Positions 1-7,593 of a stretch of DNA of 19,038 nt are shown here, piece after piece. Positions within the stretch are counted from its first letter, which is position 1, and each line of letters begins with the position of its first letter. Under the pieces are notes generated by a model. That model was not told where the DNA came from, searched no databases, and saw nothing but the letters and a program-made list of their open reading frames with translations. Position numbers and translations under genes: made by a program. This stretch comes from DASWFI01 sp036394315. GTDB lineage: Bacteria; Patescibacteriota; Doudnabacteria; UBA920; O2-02-FULL-48-8. The DNA is taken from positions 1-19,038 of the forward strand of contig DASWFI010000139.1 of the NCBI GenBank assembly GCA_036394315.1, given 5' to 3'.

Positions 1-2
1 TT

Positions 3-83
3 AGTCTTGCCATATTGGCTGCGGAGGCTATTGTTAAGTGGGGAAGGGAGGAGGAATTGAAAAAGAAAACTCAATTAGCATGA
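3..83 (+). CDS. C-terminal end of an unidentified protein (5' end outside window)
   Basis: An open frame enters from the left edge and ends at a TGA at 81-83. The 26 visible residues are a short hydrophobic/alanine-rich stretch (SLAILAAEAIVKW) followed by a very charged tail (GREEELKKKTQLA). That pattern fits a last membrane helix with a cytoplasmic tail, but the family cannot be named. The stop overlaps the ATG of the next gene (ATGA at 80-83), the classic sign of translational coupling, which is the main reason for believing this frame. It is probably the first visible gene of the plus-strand operon with the MauE-like protein and the exported peptide. Confidence 0.5.
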   Translation, partial: SLAILAAEAIVKWGREEELKKKTQLA

Positions 84-547
84 AAACGAGAAAGATTATC
101 GTCGAGATCATTTGCCTGATCTTACTGTTGAACTTCTTTTACGAGGGGATGTATAAACTAGTTTATATCCATAACTATGGACAATGGCTGAAATATGCAC
201 CCTTTTTGGAGTCAGTATCTACGCTTTTTACTTATACTATACCCATCGGAGAAATATTGTTATCAATTTTATTTATCTATTCTAGATATAGAATAATAGC
301 TCTAAATATTTGTTTGACTATTGAAATTCTATTTGTATTGTGGATTATGAGTGTATACTTGTTTAGTCATTCTCTTTTTTGGCCATATCACGCCTTATGG
401 GAAAAACCGACTTGGATGCAGAAAATGCTTATTTCAATTGGATTGTGTTGGTTGGCTTTTATAGCTATTATTTTATCAAATCCAAGGTTTTCTTTTAAAC
501 GATATTCTTCCAACTCTTTGCGCAATACACCTGTTAACGCGCGCTAG
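80..547 (+). CDS. MauE/DoxX-like four-helix membrane protein
   Basis: This 155-residue protein has about four hydrophobic helices (roughly residues 5-25, 45-65, 70-95 and 115-135 from the chosen start) and a short basic tail. Size, helix spacing and the early FFYEGMYKL segment resemble the MauE/DoxX family of redox-associated membrane proteins, some of which support disulfide chemistry outside the membrane. A GTG at 38 is also in frame, but ATG at 80 was chosen because the upstream gene's stop overlaps it (ATGA) and the extra 14 residues are merely polar. No CxxC pair is visible, only isolated cysteines inside helices, so a direct redox role is not shown. It precedes a small exported peptide by about 100 bp. 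Family assignment is moderate. Confidence 0.6.
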   Translation: MKTRKIIVEIICLILLLNFFYEGMYKLVYIHNYGQWLKYAPFLESVSTLFTYTIPIGEILLSILFIYSRYRIIALNICLTIEILFVLWIMSVYLFSHSLFWPYHALWEKPTWMQKMLISIGLCWLAFIAIILSNPRFSFKRYSSNSLRNTPVNAR

Positions 548-651
548 CAGGTAATGGAGAGCCTGTATCCGTAATACAAATGCAGGCGAGGGGACGCTGA
601 AAACCTTATTAATAGAGTAGGCAAATATTTTTAATCATTAATACTTTTTTT

Positions 652-909
652 ATGAACAAGGTAAAAATGTTCTTTATCGCAGCCGCTTTAGTGCTGGTTA
701 CTGCAGGTGTATTTGCTGGGAAAGCAAAATTTGCTGACGCATCAGCTCTTTATTTAGGAACTACTGAAATTGTAACGACTCCAACCACAGGTCACTGGTC
801 AACTGTTACTGGAACAGGGTATAACCTTGCTTCCTTGAATTATGGAACCAATTCATCAATTCCGATTTATTATGACCAATTGAATCATCAGGTTTATTTC
901 AAACCATAG
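652..909 (+). CDS. Small exported peptide (85 aa), function unknown
   Basis: The N-terminus is a clear signal peptide: MNKVK, then a hydrophobic core (about residues 6-20), then VFAGKAKFADA with likely cleavage near residues 22-31. The mature part is only about 55-60 residues, rich in Thr, Ser, Gly, Asn and Tyr, with no cysteine, so it is not disulfide-stabilised. It resembles the short exported proteins of Bacteroidota often found beside MauE-like proteins (DUF6520-like), but those usually carry cysteines and the match is only by general pattern. The leader is AT-rich, and a weak -7-like element (TATTTTTA, 626-633) lies 18 bp ahead of the ATG, so it may have its own promoter. A hairpin 55 bp downstream probably ends the transcript. 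Confidence 0.7.
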   Translation: MNKVKMFFIAAALVLVTAGVFAGKAKFADASALYLGTTEIVTTPTTGHWSTVTGTGYNLASLNYGTNSSIPIYYDQLNHQVYFKP

Positions 910-963
910 TATTTCCAGAAAATACTACAGAGGCTAATTATTATTTTAAAAATTGGTTTCTAA

Positions 964-1001
964 ATAATATTGCACCATCCTCCTGGTTGGTGCAATATTA
1001 T
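964..1001. terminator. Hairpin between convergent transcripts
   Basis: A perfect 14-bp inverted repeat (964-977 with 988-1001; core ATATTGCACCA / TGGTGCAATAT) surrounds a 10-nt loop. It lies 55 bp after the exported-peptide gene and before the decayed protease relic on the other strand, so it sits between convergent transcripts and could serve both. Neither side has a strong T-run, so it is not a textbook intrinsic terminator. Confidence 0.6.
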
Positions 1002-1036
1002 ATTCAATTTATGTAGTAATATCAAATATGAAATTA

Positions 1037-1218
1037 TTAATATTTTTCTGCAAGCTTCAACGCATTAAATACATTTACTATTCCGCCTGATACAAAGCAT
1101 ATTTAGACCCTGATATAGTTGAATAGATGCATATGCCTGGTGCAAATACATCAACGGTTGTTTTTCCATAATTAGAAAAAACGGCTACTAATGAGCTGTC
1201 GAGTGCTAATTCCGAAAA
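1037..1218 (-). pseudogene. Relic of an S8 (subtilisin-family) peptidase C-terminus
   Basis: Reading the minus strand from 1218 gives FSELALDSSLVAVFSNYGK and then TTVDVFAPGICIYSTISGSKY. This matches the conserved stretch of subtilases just before the catalytic serine (FSNYG...VDVFAPG...I.ST). It then reaches a stop at 1078-1080. In another minus frame the same DNA carries SGGIVNVFNALKLAEKY, ending at 1037, the usual C-terminal tail of such proteases. The piece that should lie between them, with the GTSMA(A/S)P serine motif, is missing. The gene is therefore a remnant with an internal deletion and frameshift. It starts immediately beyond the stop of the TlpA-like gene in the same direction, so the original operon was probably susC-susD-tlpA-like-protease. 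No function remains. Confidence 0.8.
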
Positions 1219-1235
1219 CTGTGTCCTTTTGTAAA

Positions 1236-2399
1236 TTATTTTTTATCCCCTAGATATTTATCTAAATAATATTGGAGAAAAATGCCTGAAGCGTCCCACG
1301 CAATAATATTTCCCTGTGAATCAATTAGCACGTTGGTAGTTGCACTCGTTTTTTGCCGATACGTTTTTCCTATAACCCCCTCTTCACCTTTTAGGTCTGA
1401 AACCTGGTACCAGGGAAGATCTGCTGATGCGAGCTTCCATTTTTTTGCGCTTGTATCTGAATATATGCCTACAATGTTTAGGCCCTTGTCTTTATATTGT
1501 AGATAATATTCCTTAAGTTCCTGCTGAAACTCGTCAACTTTAAAGGAGTTCGAATTCCAAAAATTTACAATTGTAATTTTACTTTTAAAGATTAGGTCTT
1601 TTAAAGCCAACTTATTTCCCTGTGGTGTAGGCAATGTGAAAAGTGGAAAAGGCTGCCCCTCAATAAATAAAACTTCATTCTTTATTTTTTTACCATAGTA
1701 ACTGTTGGGGAAATCTTTATTCAGGCTCACTAGGTTATCATAAGTCTCTTTTATGAATGCGTCATGAATACCCCAAAAATATACATTATCCATTATCAGA
1801 GGAATACTTGTATTGATAGGCCGTTGTAGGAAAATGTCGGTTAAGAGACTCCGGCTAATAATGTTTTTACTTTGCATTAGCCCATCCATTAGCCTTTTGT
1901 CAAAACCAATTGAATCTTTTAGATGCAGAATATAATCCTTTAGCCTAGTCGTCGAGTATAAATAAAGATCAAAAGCGTTTCTTAAATCGTAATAGTCTTT
2001 TGTAGTTTGACTGCCTTCTATGGATAAAAACTTACTAAAAAGCTCACTTGTTGGAATGCTGTCAATAGCTATTTTTCCATGAATCGTAATTTTTTGGTCA
2101 TTATCCAAAATTAGCAAAAGTGATTTGTTCTGATGTAACTGTGCAACTAAGGAGTAAATTCTAGGCCCTTCCGGAACATTGCCTTCAATATGAAATAGAC
2201 CATTTTTAACATAGCCGGAGTCTCTTCTGACTCTTTGTGGCCATTCATTAAATAGTGTCATCACAATGCTTTCTCCCTCCTTTAATCCCGTAATCTGCCC
2301 ATCAATTTCATATTTTTCTTTTTGTTGCGGAAATAGGAATTTCGGAGAAAAAATTATTAGTAAAACGCTTAATGCAAGTAGTTTTTTCTTGTAGAGCAT
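1236..2399 (-). CDS. DUF4369/TlpA-like thioredoxin-fold protein lacking all cysteines
   Basis: This 387-residue exported protein has a signal sequence (KKKLLALSVLLIIF), a DUF4369-like beta domain at about residues 29-115, a helical middle section, and a C-terminal thioredoxin/AhpC-TSA-like domain from about residue 246 (GQPFPLFTLPTPQGN). Family members act on disulfides in the periplasm through a FWxxWCxPC motif. Here the site reads FWNSNSFKVDEF (residues about 279-290), and the usual cis-proline before the LID strand is replaced (TSATTNVLID). No cysteine exists anywhere in the protein, so it cannot be a thiol reductase; a binding or structural role is more likely. The frame is open upstream to 2498, but ATG at 2399 was preferred because it starts right at a normal signal peptide. 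It lies 103 bp after susD, probably in the same transcript. Confidence 0.8.
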   Translation of the reverse strand: MLYKKKLLALSVLLIIFSPKFLFPQQKEKYEIDGQITGLKEGESIVMTLFNEWPQRVRRDSGYVKNGLFHIEGNVPEGPRIYSLVAQLHQNKSLLLILDNDQKITIHGKIAIDSIPTSELFSKFLSIEGSQTTKDYYDLRNAFDLYLYSTTRLKDYILHLKDSIGFDKRLMDGLMQSKNIISRSLLTDIFLQRPINTSIPLIMDNVYFWGIHDAFIKETYDNLVSLNKDFPNSYYGKKIKNEVLFIEGQPFPLFTLPTPQGNKLALKDLIFKSKITIVNFWNSNSFKVDEFQQELKEYYLQYKDKGLNIVGIYSDTSAKKWKLASADLPWYQVSDLKGEEGVIGKTYRQKTSATTNVLIDSQGNIIAWDASGIFLQYYLDKYLGDKK

Positions 2400-2502
2400 C
2401 TTTTTGGGTTTAATTGAAATTATTTTTATTAGTTTAAAATAAGTATAGATTGTGAAAAGAGTAATTATAAAATTTGGTAGGTTATGTTTCAATAACATAA
2501 GG

Positions 2503-3900
2503 TCAGTAACCAGGATTTTGCTTCAATGTAGGGCTGAGTTTTATTTCTGAGTATGGAATAGGGTATAATTGAGCATTGTCAGTCCAATGTGATTTTATAG
2601 GCTTCAAAATACTGTTTGCTTGTCCAGTTCTTTTAAGGTCTAGCCAGCGATGCCCCCACTCCGAAAATAATTCTATTTGGCGTTCATGATAGACAGCGGT
2701 TAATAAATCAGTTTGGTTAGTTGGATTAGTAGCAGACAAGCCTGATCGCATACGTATAACATTCAAATCATCTTCTGCTCCGATTAAATTATTCCCTTGA
2801 TGTGCTCTCGCCTCTGCTCTGATTAAATATTGTTCTGCCAGTCGAAGTACCGTATAATTTTCAACAATGTTATCCTGGGACCCTACTCGGACTTTATATT
2901 TAAATGGATAATAGTAATATATTCCAGAATAGCTAGAACTGTCGACCCAGGCAATTTTACGTAAATCTCCAGTTTCAAAAGAGGCTAGTAACTGTTTTGT
3001 TAAGTAGAAATCAGGATTGACTGTTGAATCATATGGAATAATTCTGGAGCCTTCAATTGTAGCGTATGGATAAGTGTTGTATGTTTCTAACTGCCAGATT
3101 GCTTCTGTGCTATTAGCCTTAAATACTTGATTCAAATCGGACGATAGTTTATATGTATTAGTATTATTAATGACAGAAGTTGAAAAATATTCAGCACTAT
3201 CCCATTTCCCTATATATAAATATGTTCTAGCTAATAAGGCTGAAGCAGCCCATTTATTTACTCTAGTTCTTGCTCCCCCCGATATTGAATAATCGTCGGG
3301 TAATAAATTTTCGGCATCATTTAGATCCCCAATTATTTGTTGATATACTTTTGTTTGTGACGTTCTCCCCATGGAAGCCGTTTGAGCCCAAGCGGTTGTT
3401 GTAATTAATGGTATATCTCCAAAAAGATTAGTTAGATAAAAAGTGCAAAATCCTCTTAAAAATTTAGCCTCGCCGAGCAATTGATTTTTAGTTTTATTTG
3501 ATATTGTAGACGATGCTTCTAATCCTTCAATCGCTGCATTGGCTCTATAAACAGCAGAATAGGCAGGAGTCCAAAAAGGTGTTATGAAATAATTGGTTTG
3601 ATCTAATGTGTTTTTTTCGAATTCCATTGTATAAATGTCAGTTTCATCAAAGAAATTTAACTCGTCGGATGAAAGACCACAATAGAGCGTAATCTCGCCA
3701 TTTCCAAAAGAAAGATTTAATGGATCAAGACTGTTATAAATACCAAGGACTGCCGATGTTGCCGTATTTTCGTTGTTAAAAGCCTCTGCACTGGTTATAG
3801 TATTAACAGGCTCACCAATATGAACTAATTTCTTGCATCCAGAATTTATGATACAAATTATAAAGCTTAATGTCGTGATTATTTTGTTTTTTAATAACAT
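2503..3900 (-). CDS. SusD/RagB-family nutrient-binding lipoprotein
   Basis: This 465-residue outer-membrane lipoprotein caps a SusC transporter and helps capture the ligand. The signal sequence ends in a lipobox (INSGC, lipidated Cys22). The SusD_N-like region follows (about 23-220; EAFNNENTATSAVLGIYNSL is typical of the family), then a TPR-rich helical scaffold, then a C-terminal SusD domain (about 270-465). The C-terminus has the family-typical RLAEQYLIRAEARA helix and the WGHRWLDLKRTGQA, LYPIPYSEI and QNPGY motifs. It is complete. It lies 12 bp after susC and is surely cotranscribed. Its AT content is high, in line with the barrel part of susC and the TlpA-like gene. The substrate cannot be read from sequence; a linked protease relic and absence of glycoside hydrolases hint at a peptide rather than a glycan. 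Confidence 0.95.
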   Translation of the reverse strand: MLLKNKIITTLSFIICIINSGCKKLVHIGEPVNTITSAEAFNNENTATSAVLGIYNSLDPLNLSFGNGEITLYCGLSSDELNFFDETDIYTMEFEKNTLDQTNYFITPFWTPAYSAVYRANAAIEGLEASSTISNKTKNQLLGEAKFLRGFCTFYLTNLFGDIPLITTTAWAQTASMGRTSQTKVYQQIIGDLNDAENLLPDDYSISGGARTRVNKWAASALLARTYLYIGKWDSAEYFSTSVINNTNTYKLSSDLNQVFKANSTEAIWQLETYNTYPYATIEGSRIIPYDSTVNPDFYLTKQLLASFETGDLRKIAWVDSSSYSGIYYYYPFKYKVRVGSQDNIVENYTVLRLAEQYLIRAEARAHQGNNLIGAEDDLNVIRMRSGLSATNPTNQTDLLTAVYHERQIELFSEWGHRWLDLKRTGQANSILKPIKSHWTDNAQLYPIPYSEIKLSPTLKQNPGY

Positions 3901-3912
3901 ATGTATAACTTT

Positions 3913-6900
3913 TTAAAAGTTCAAGGATAGACCTGTTGCAATTATTCTGACTGGGGGCATCCCCCCAAAATTTTGTGTTTCTGGATCGATCCCTTTGTAC
4001 TTAGTTATTACAAATAAGTTTTGTGCTTGCAGGAATAGACTTGCGCTTTGCAAACCAATTTTCTTAATTAGGTTTTGAGATAAATTATAAGCAAGTGATA
4101 TGTTTGCCAACCTAATAAACGAAGCATCAGTATAAATTCCATCTGATTGGGTACTGTATTGAATATCGCTTAGAGCTGGAAGGGTGGTAAAGCGGGCATA
4201 ATTTGAGATATCGCCTGGTTTTTGCCAACGTGATAAACGTGCTGTTGCAATGTTTTGCATATCGCCGGCCTGAAAGCCAGAGAAGGCATTTCTACCTCTC
4301 TGTTTCGCGAAATTAAAAAAGATACTAAGTGAAAAAGATTTATAATTAAGATTTGAGCCAATCCCCCCTGTAAATTTTGGACTTAGGTCATAATTATACA
4401 AATCATTTGCTGTGTCTTGAATACCTGGATCGATTATGCCATCTTTATTTTTATCCTGAAACGTATATTGTCCGCTTTGTGGGTCAACGCCTGTATTATG
4501 GAGTAAACGAACGATATTCAAAGACTGGCCAATTATCAAGGTTCCATAATAAGGGGACTGTTCAATATTAGGATAACCTAGTAATTTATTTCGATTGATA
4601 CCTATGTTAAAAGTAAATGTCCATTTTGTGTCTTTGGCGTCAATTAATTTGATACTTGAAGAAATTTCCAATCCGGAGTTTTGGACAAAGGCTGGGGAGT
4701 TTGCTATAACATTAGGGAAGCCTGTATAACTTGGTAGTGGAAATGCAACTAATTGGTTGTTGCAGCGATTACGGTAAAAAGCTAGCGAAAGATTTATATG
4801 ATCCTTAAATATACCTATATCAATTGCACCTTCTAATTTCTTGTTAAGCTGCCAATGATAATTCGGATTGGAATGTTGAGTAGGTGCGAGAGGTTGAATT
4901 CCTGTGTAGGTAGGATTTAATGAAGAGAATCGTGTTAAATAGCCATACGAAGGACCCTCACTGCCAGTTGTCCCATAGCTACTTCGCAATTTGCCAAAAC
5001 TTAAAAAGTTGAGGTGCTTCTTAAACCATGCTTCTTCAGTGAATATATAAGCTGCACCAACCGAAGCGAAATTACCGTATTGGTTGCCGGGACCAAAATT
5101 TGAAGATCCATCCCTACGGGCGGTCAAGTTCAGTATATATTTATTCTCCCAGTTATAGCTAACTCGACCGAAAAATGCGGCATAACGATATTCTCCATAA
5201 TTATCGGAAGAAAATTGATATGGAGCATTGGAAATTGTTCTAAGCAAAGCGTCACTAGTATAACCTGAGCCATTATTGTATAGACCTTCCGTTACAGTTC
5301 CTTGTGTCGTTCCGCCTAAAAGAACACTTAACTTTCCTCGGTTTATAAAGCTACTATATTCCAATTGAGGTTCAATGATCCAATTCCTATTGGTATTATT
5401 CCCAAAGGTCGCAGAGCCGGTTGGGCTGGATAGTGGATCTTGTGAAAGGATTGGTGTAAATGAATTTTGACTAGCCTGAGCTGTATTATAACCGAAACTG
5501 CTTTTTATTAATAAACCTTTTACAATCTCATATGACATTACTAAATTACTGTTCAAAAAATTAGTTTTCGCTGTATATGGTTGTAATAATTCTCCAAAGG
5601 GAAACTTATATCGTACGGGCGACCAGCTTGCAAAATTTAAATTACCAGTAGAATCAAAAATAGCTGGTGCATTAGGAGGAAGTGTTGCTGCCGAAGCAGG
5701 AAACTGAATCATGTCAGATTGTGTAAAGGAGTAGCTACCAGTGAAATTTAGATTGAGCTTTTGATTTAGACTGCGATGATTTAGATTTAATGAAACCGAT
5801 GCTCGCTGGTCTGAACCGCTAACGGCAAGAATATTTGTAGTTCGATTGTACCCGGCGCTAAGTCGAAATGAGGTATTGACATCTCCACCTGATAAGCTAA
5901 GTTGTATATTTGTAATTTTACCTGTCCCGCCCCATAGAACTTTTTGCCAATCTGTATAACGTGTGGTATCCCAAGCTATTAGATCAGGCGCACTATTAAT
6001 ATCTGGTGTAATACTGTCGTTTTTTAATGCCTCCCTTCTCATTGATAAATATTGTTGAGTGTTAAGCATATTCCAATGATTCGTGACAAAACTGGCACCT
6101 TGGTAAATGTTAATTTCTAATTTTGTTTTGCCTGCTTTTCCCTTTTTTGTTGTAATTAGTATTACTCCATTAGAGGCTCTCGACCCATAAATAGATGTAG
6201 CATCTGCGTCTTTTAACACTTCTATACTTTCGATATTAGCGGGGTCAATATTAAAAAATGGGCTTTGCCCACTGGCAGGACCGCCCAATCCATTTTGTAA
6301 AAAGCCCGAGGATCCCCCAATATAGCTTGATAAATTTCCTATTTCTACTATTGTTAGGGGTACTCCATCTATTATATATAAAGGTTCTCCTGTTTGACTA
6401 GAACTAATTGCGTTTCTGCCTCTTAGTTCCACTTTAAACGGAGCACTAGCATATCCATTAATTTGTGAAACGACAAGGCCTGGAACCCTTCCTTGCAGGG
6501 CTTCTAAAGGATTCATGACTGGTTGTTTTTCAATATCCTCTGCCCTCACCACCCCAATATTCCCCGTAGCCAATCTCTGCGTTGTAGTCCCATAAGCTTG
6601 AACGACCACCTTATCCAAATCATTGGTCGTTGCGGACAGTACTACCGTCAAACTAATCCGATCTTTTATCGGCATGGATAATGTTTTATAGCCAATAAAG
6701 GTTACCATGATCATATCCTCGGAATTGACATTGCGTAAGTAGAAGTTTCCATTGGCGTCGGTGACGGTTCCATGCCCCGTGCGTTTAACGGTAATATTGG
6801 CGTTCACGAGAGGCTCGCCCTTGTCATTGGTGACACGCCCTTTGATCTGGAGGATGGGATCTCCGGGGGTGGGTGGGGGGGCGATGGTGACGACAGGCTC

Positions 6901-7329
6901 TTTCTTCTTGATGAAGATCGTTTTGCCTTCCAGGGTATATTCGAGGGGCTGATCTTTCAGACAGACGCGGAGGAATAATTCTAGAGAGACGTTTTTGAGG
7001 TCGATGGTGACAAGAGCGGAGGATTGCAGCATGGCCTCGCCGTTTTCGAAAAAGACACCGTAGCCCGTCTGCTTTTTGACGGAGGCTAAGACGGTTTTGA
7101 GCGGAACGTCCTTTCCCGTGAAACTGACCGTCTGGGAGTAGGTGGCGGCGCTCACCTGGAGCCCGAGGGCCAACAGTAAAAATGCAGATAGTTGCATAAA
7201 CAAAAGTGCTTGTTTCGGTAATGCAGCAATCGGGTGGACGACCCCACGGACTGCTCTCATTATCAGTTGTTTCGGTGAGGAAGACATATCCGTCCCTGCA
7301 GGGTTGTCTACCTGAAAAGTAAAATTCAT
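3913..7329 (-). CDS. SusC/RagA-family TonB-dependent transporter with N-terminal STN signalling domain
   Basis: This 1138-residue outer-membrane transporter uses TonB-derived energy to import a ligand delivered by SusD. Order of parts: an extended N-terminus and hydrophobic export signal (about 38-62), an STN domain (about 67-142), a CarboxypepD_reg-like domain (about 161-231; GRVTNDKGEPLVNANITVK), a plug from about 245 (PLEALQGRVPGL, ELRGRNAISS, PLYIIDGVP, IEVLKDADATSIYGSRASNG), and the 22-strand barrel ending in an aromatic residue (LSLNF). STN domains touch the periplasmic part of FecR, so this protein is both importer and receptor for the sigma/FecR pair upstream. The start is shared with the decayed copy (MNFTFQV.NPAG). 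Base composition shifts sharply near codon 266: the head is GC-rich, the plug and barrel AT-rich, suggesting a mosaic gene. Confidence 0.95.
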   Translation of the reverse strand: MNFTFQVDNPAGTDMSSSPKQLIMRAVRGVVHPIAALPKQALLFMQLSAFLLLALGLQVSAATYSQTVSFTGKDVPLKTVLASVKKQTGYGVFFENGEAMLQSSALVTIDLKNVSLELFLRVCLKDQPLEYTLEGKTIFIKKKEPVVTIAPPPTPGDPILQIKGRVTNDKGEPLVNANITVKRTGHGTVTDANGNFYLRNVNSEDMIMVTFIGYKTLSMPIKDRISLTVVLSATTNDLDKVVVQAYGTTTQRLATGNIGVVRAEDIEKQPVMNPLEALQGRVPGLVVSQINGYASAPFKVELRGRNAISSSQTGEPLYIIDGVPLTIVEIGNLSSYIGGSSGFLQNGLGGPASGQSPFFNIDPANIESIEVLKDADATSIYGSRASNGVILITTKKGKAGKTKLEINIYQGASFVTNHWNMLNTQQYLSMRREALKNDSITPDINSAPDLIAWDTTRYTDWQKVLWGGTGKITNIQLSLSGGDVNTSFRLSAGYNRTTNILAVSGSDQRASVSLNLNHRSLNQKLNLNFTGSYSFTQSDMIQFPASAATLPPNAPAIFDSTGNLNFASWSPVRYKFPFGELLQPYTAKTNFLNSNLVMSYEIVKGLLIKSSFGYNTAQASQNSFTPILSQDPLSSPTGSATFGNNTNRNWIIEPQLEYSSFINRGKLSVLLGGTTQGTVTEGLYNNGSGYTSDALLRTISNAPYQFSSDNYGEYRYAAFFGRVSYNWENKYILNLTARRDGSSNFGPGNQYGNFASVGAAYIFTEEAWFKKHLNFLSFGKLRSSYGTTGSEGPSYGYLTRFSSLNPTYTGIQPLAPTQHSNPNYHWQLNKKLEGAIDIGIFKDHINLSLAFYRNRCNNQLVAFPLPSYTGFPNVIANSPAFVQNSGLEISSSIKLIDAKDTKWTFTFNIGINRNKLLGYPNIEQSPYYGTLIIGQSLNIVRLLHNTGVDPQSGQYTFQDKNKDGIIDPGIQDTANDLYNYDLSPKFTGGIGSNLNYKSFSLSIFFNFAKQRGRNAFSGFQAGDMQNIATARLSRWQKPGDISNYARFTTLPALSDIQYSTQSDGIYTDASFIRLANISLAYNLSQNLIKKIGLQSASLFLQAQNLFVITKYKGIDPETQNFGGMPPVRIIATGLSLNF

Positions 7330-7593
7330 ACCTTTACGGTGTTTAGGTGTAAAACAAAAAGAATCTTAGCCGATCTGTTTGGGAATACCTGAATATCCGC
7401 CGGGAGTGTTGGTAGCACTTCCGGTTTTTATTTTGCCGGCATCCCGGGAAAAGGAGGAGGTTTATTTAGTCTGATCGAATAGAGCTTTGTTGATTGCAGT
7501 TGTTCATGGTGGTTGAGTTTAAAAGTTCAGGTAAAAAATACGGACAAGGCAATCGGTAAACAAGGCTTTCAGAGGTTTTAAAGACTAAGGTTA
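7330..7593 (-). promoter_or_regulatory. Long leader between FecR and susC, conserved in both module copies
   Basis: This 264-bp gap contains no gene. The part nearest susC (about 7330-7434) is almost identical to 10681-10783 ahead of the degenerate susC, although the adjacent coding sequence has drifted. That implies a function in the leader or recent recombination. Within it lies a plus-strand intrinsic terminator (annotated separately). No convincing minus-strand -33/-7 promoter was found, so susC may be read through from FecR or depend on its ECF sigma at a non-standard site. Confidence 0.5.
7400..7434 (+). terminator. Intrinsic terminator facing opposite to susC (possible antisense RNA end)
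   Basis: CCGGGAGTG (7400-7408) and CACTTCCGG (7416-7424) form a 9-bp stem with a 7-nt loop (TTGGTAG), followed by TTTTTATTTT (7425-7434). In plus-strand RNA all nine positions pair, counting one G-U wobble (7404/7420). In minus-strand RNA that position is an A-C mismatch and no U-run follows. The structure is therefore built for plus-strand transcription, antisense to the susC leader. The same element recurs at 10749-10783. No clear matching plus-strand promoter was seen. Confidence 0.75.

Noticed and set aside
7304..7336. Promoter for the antisense RNA (TTG at 7304 and TACCTTTA at 7329)
   Set aside because: The spacing of 22 and the last base do not match consensus, and the second copy has lost the -7-like box (TACCTTAC), so it is not supported by conservation.
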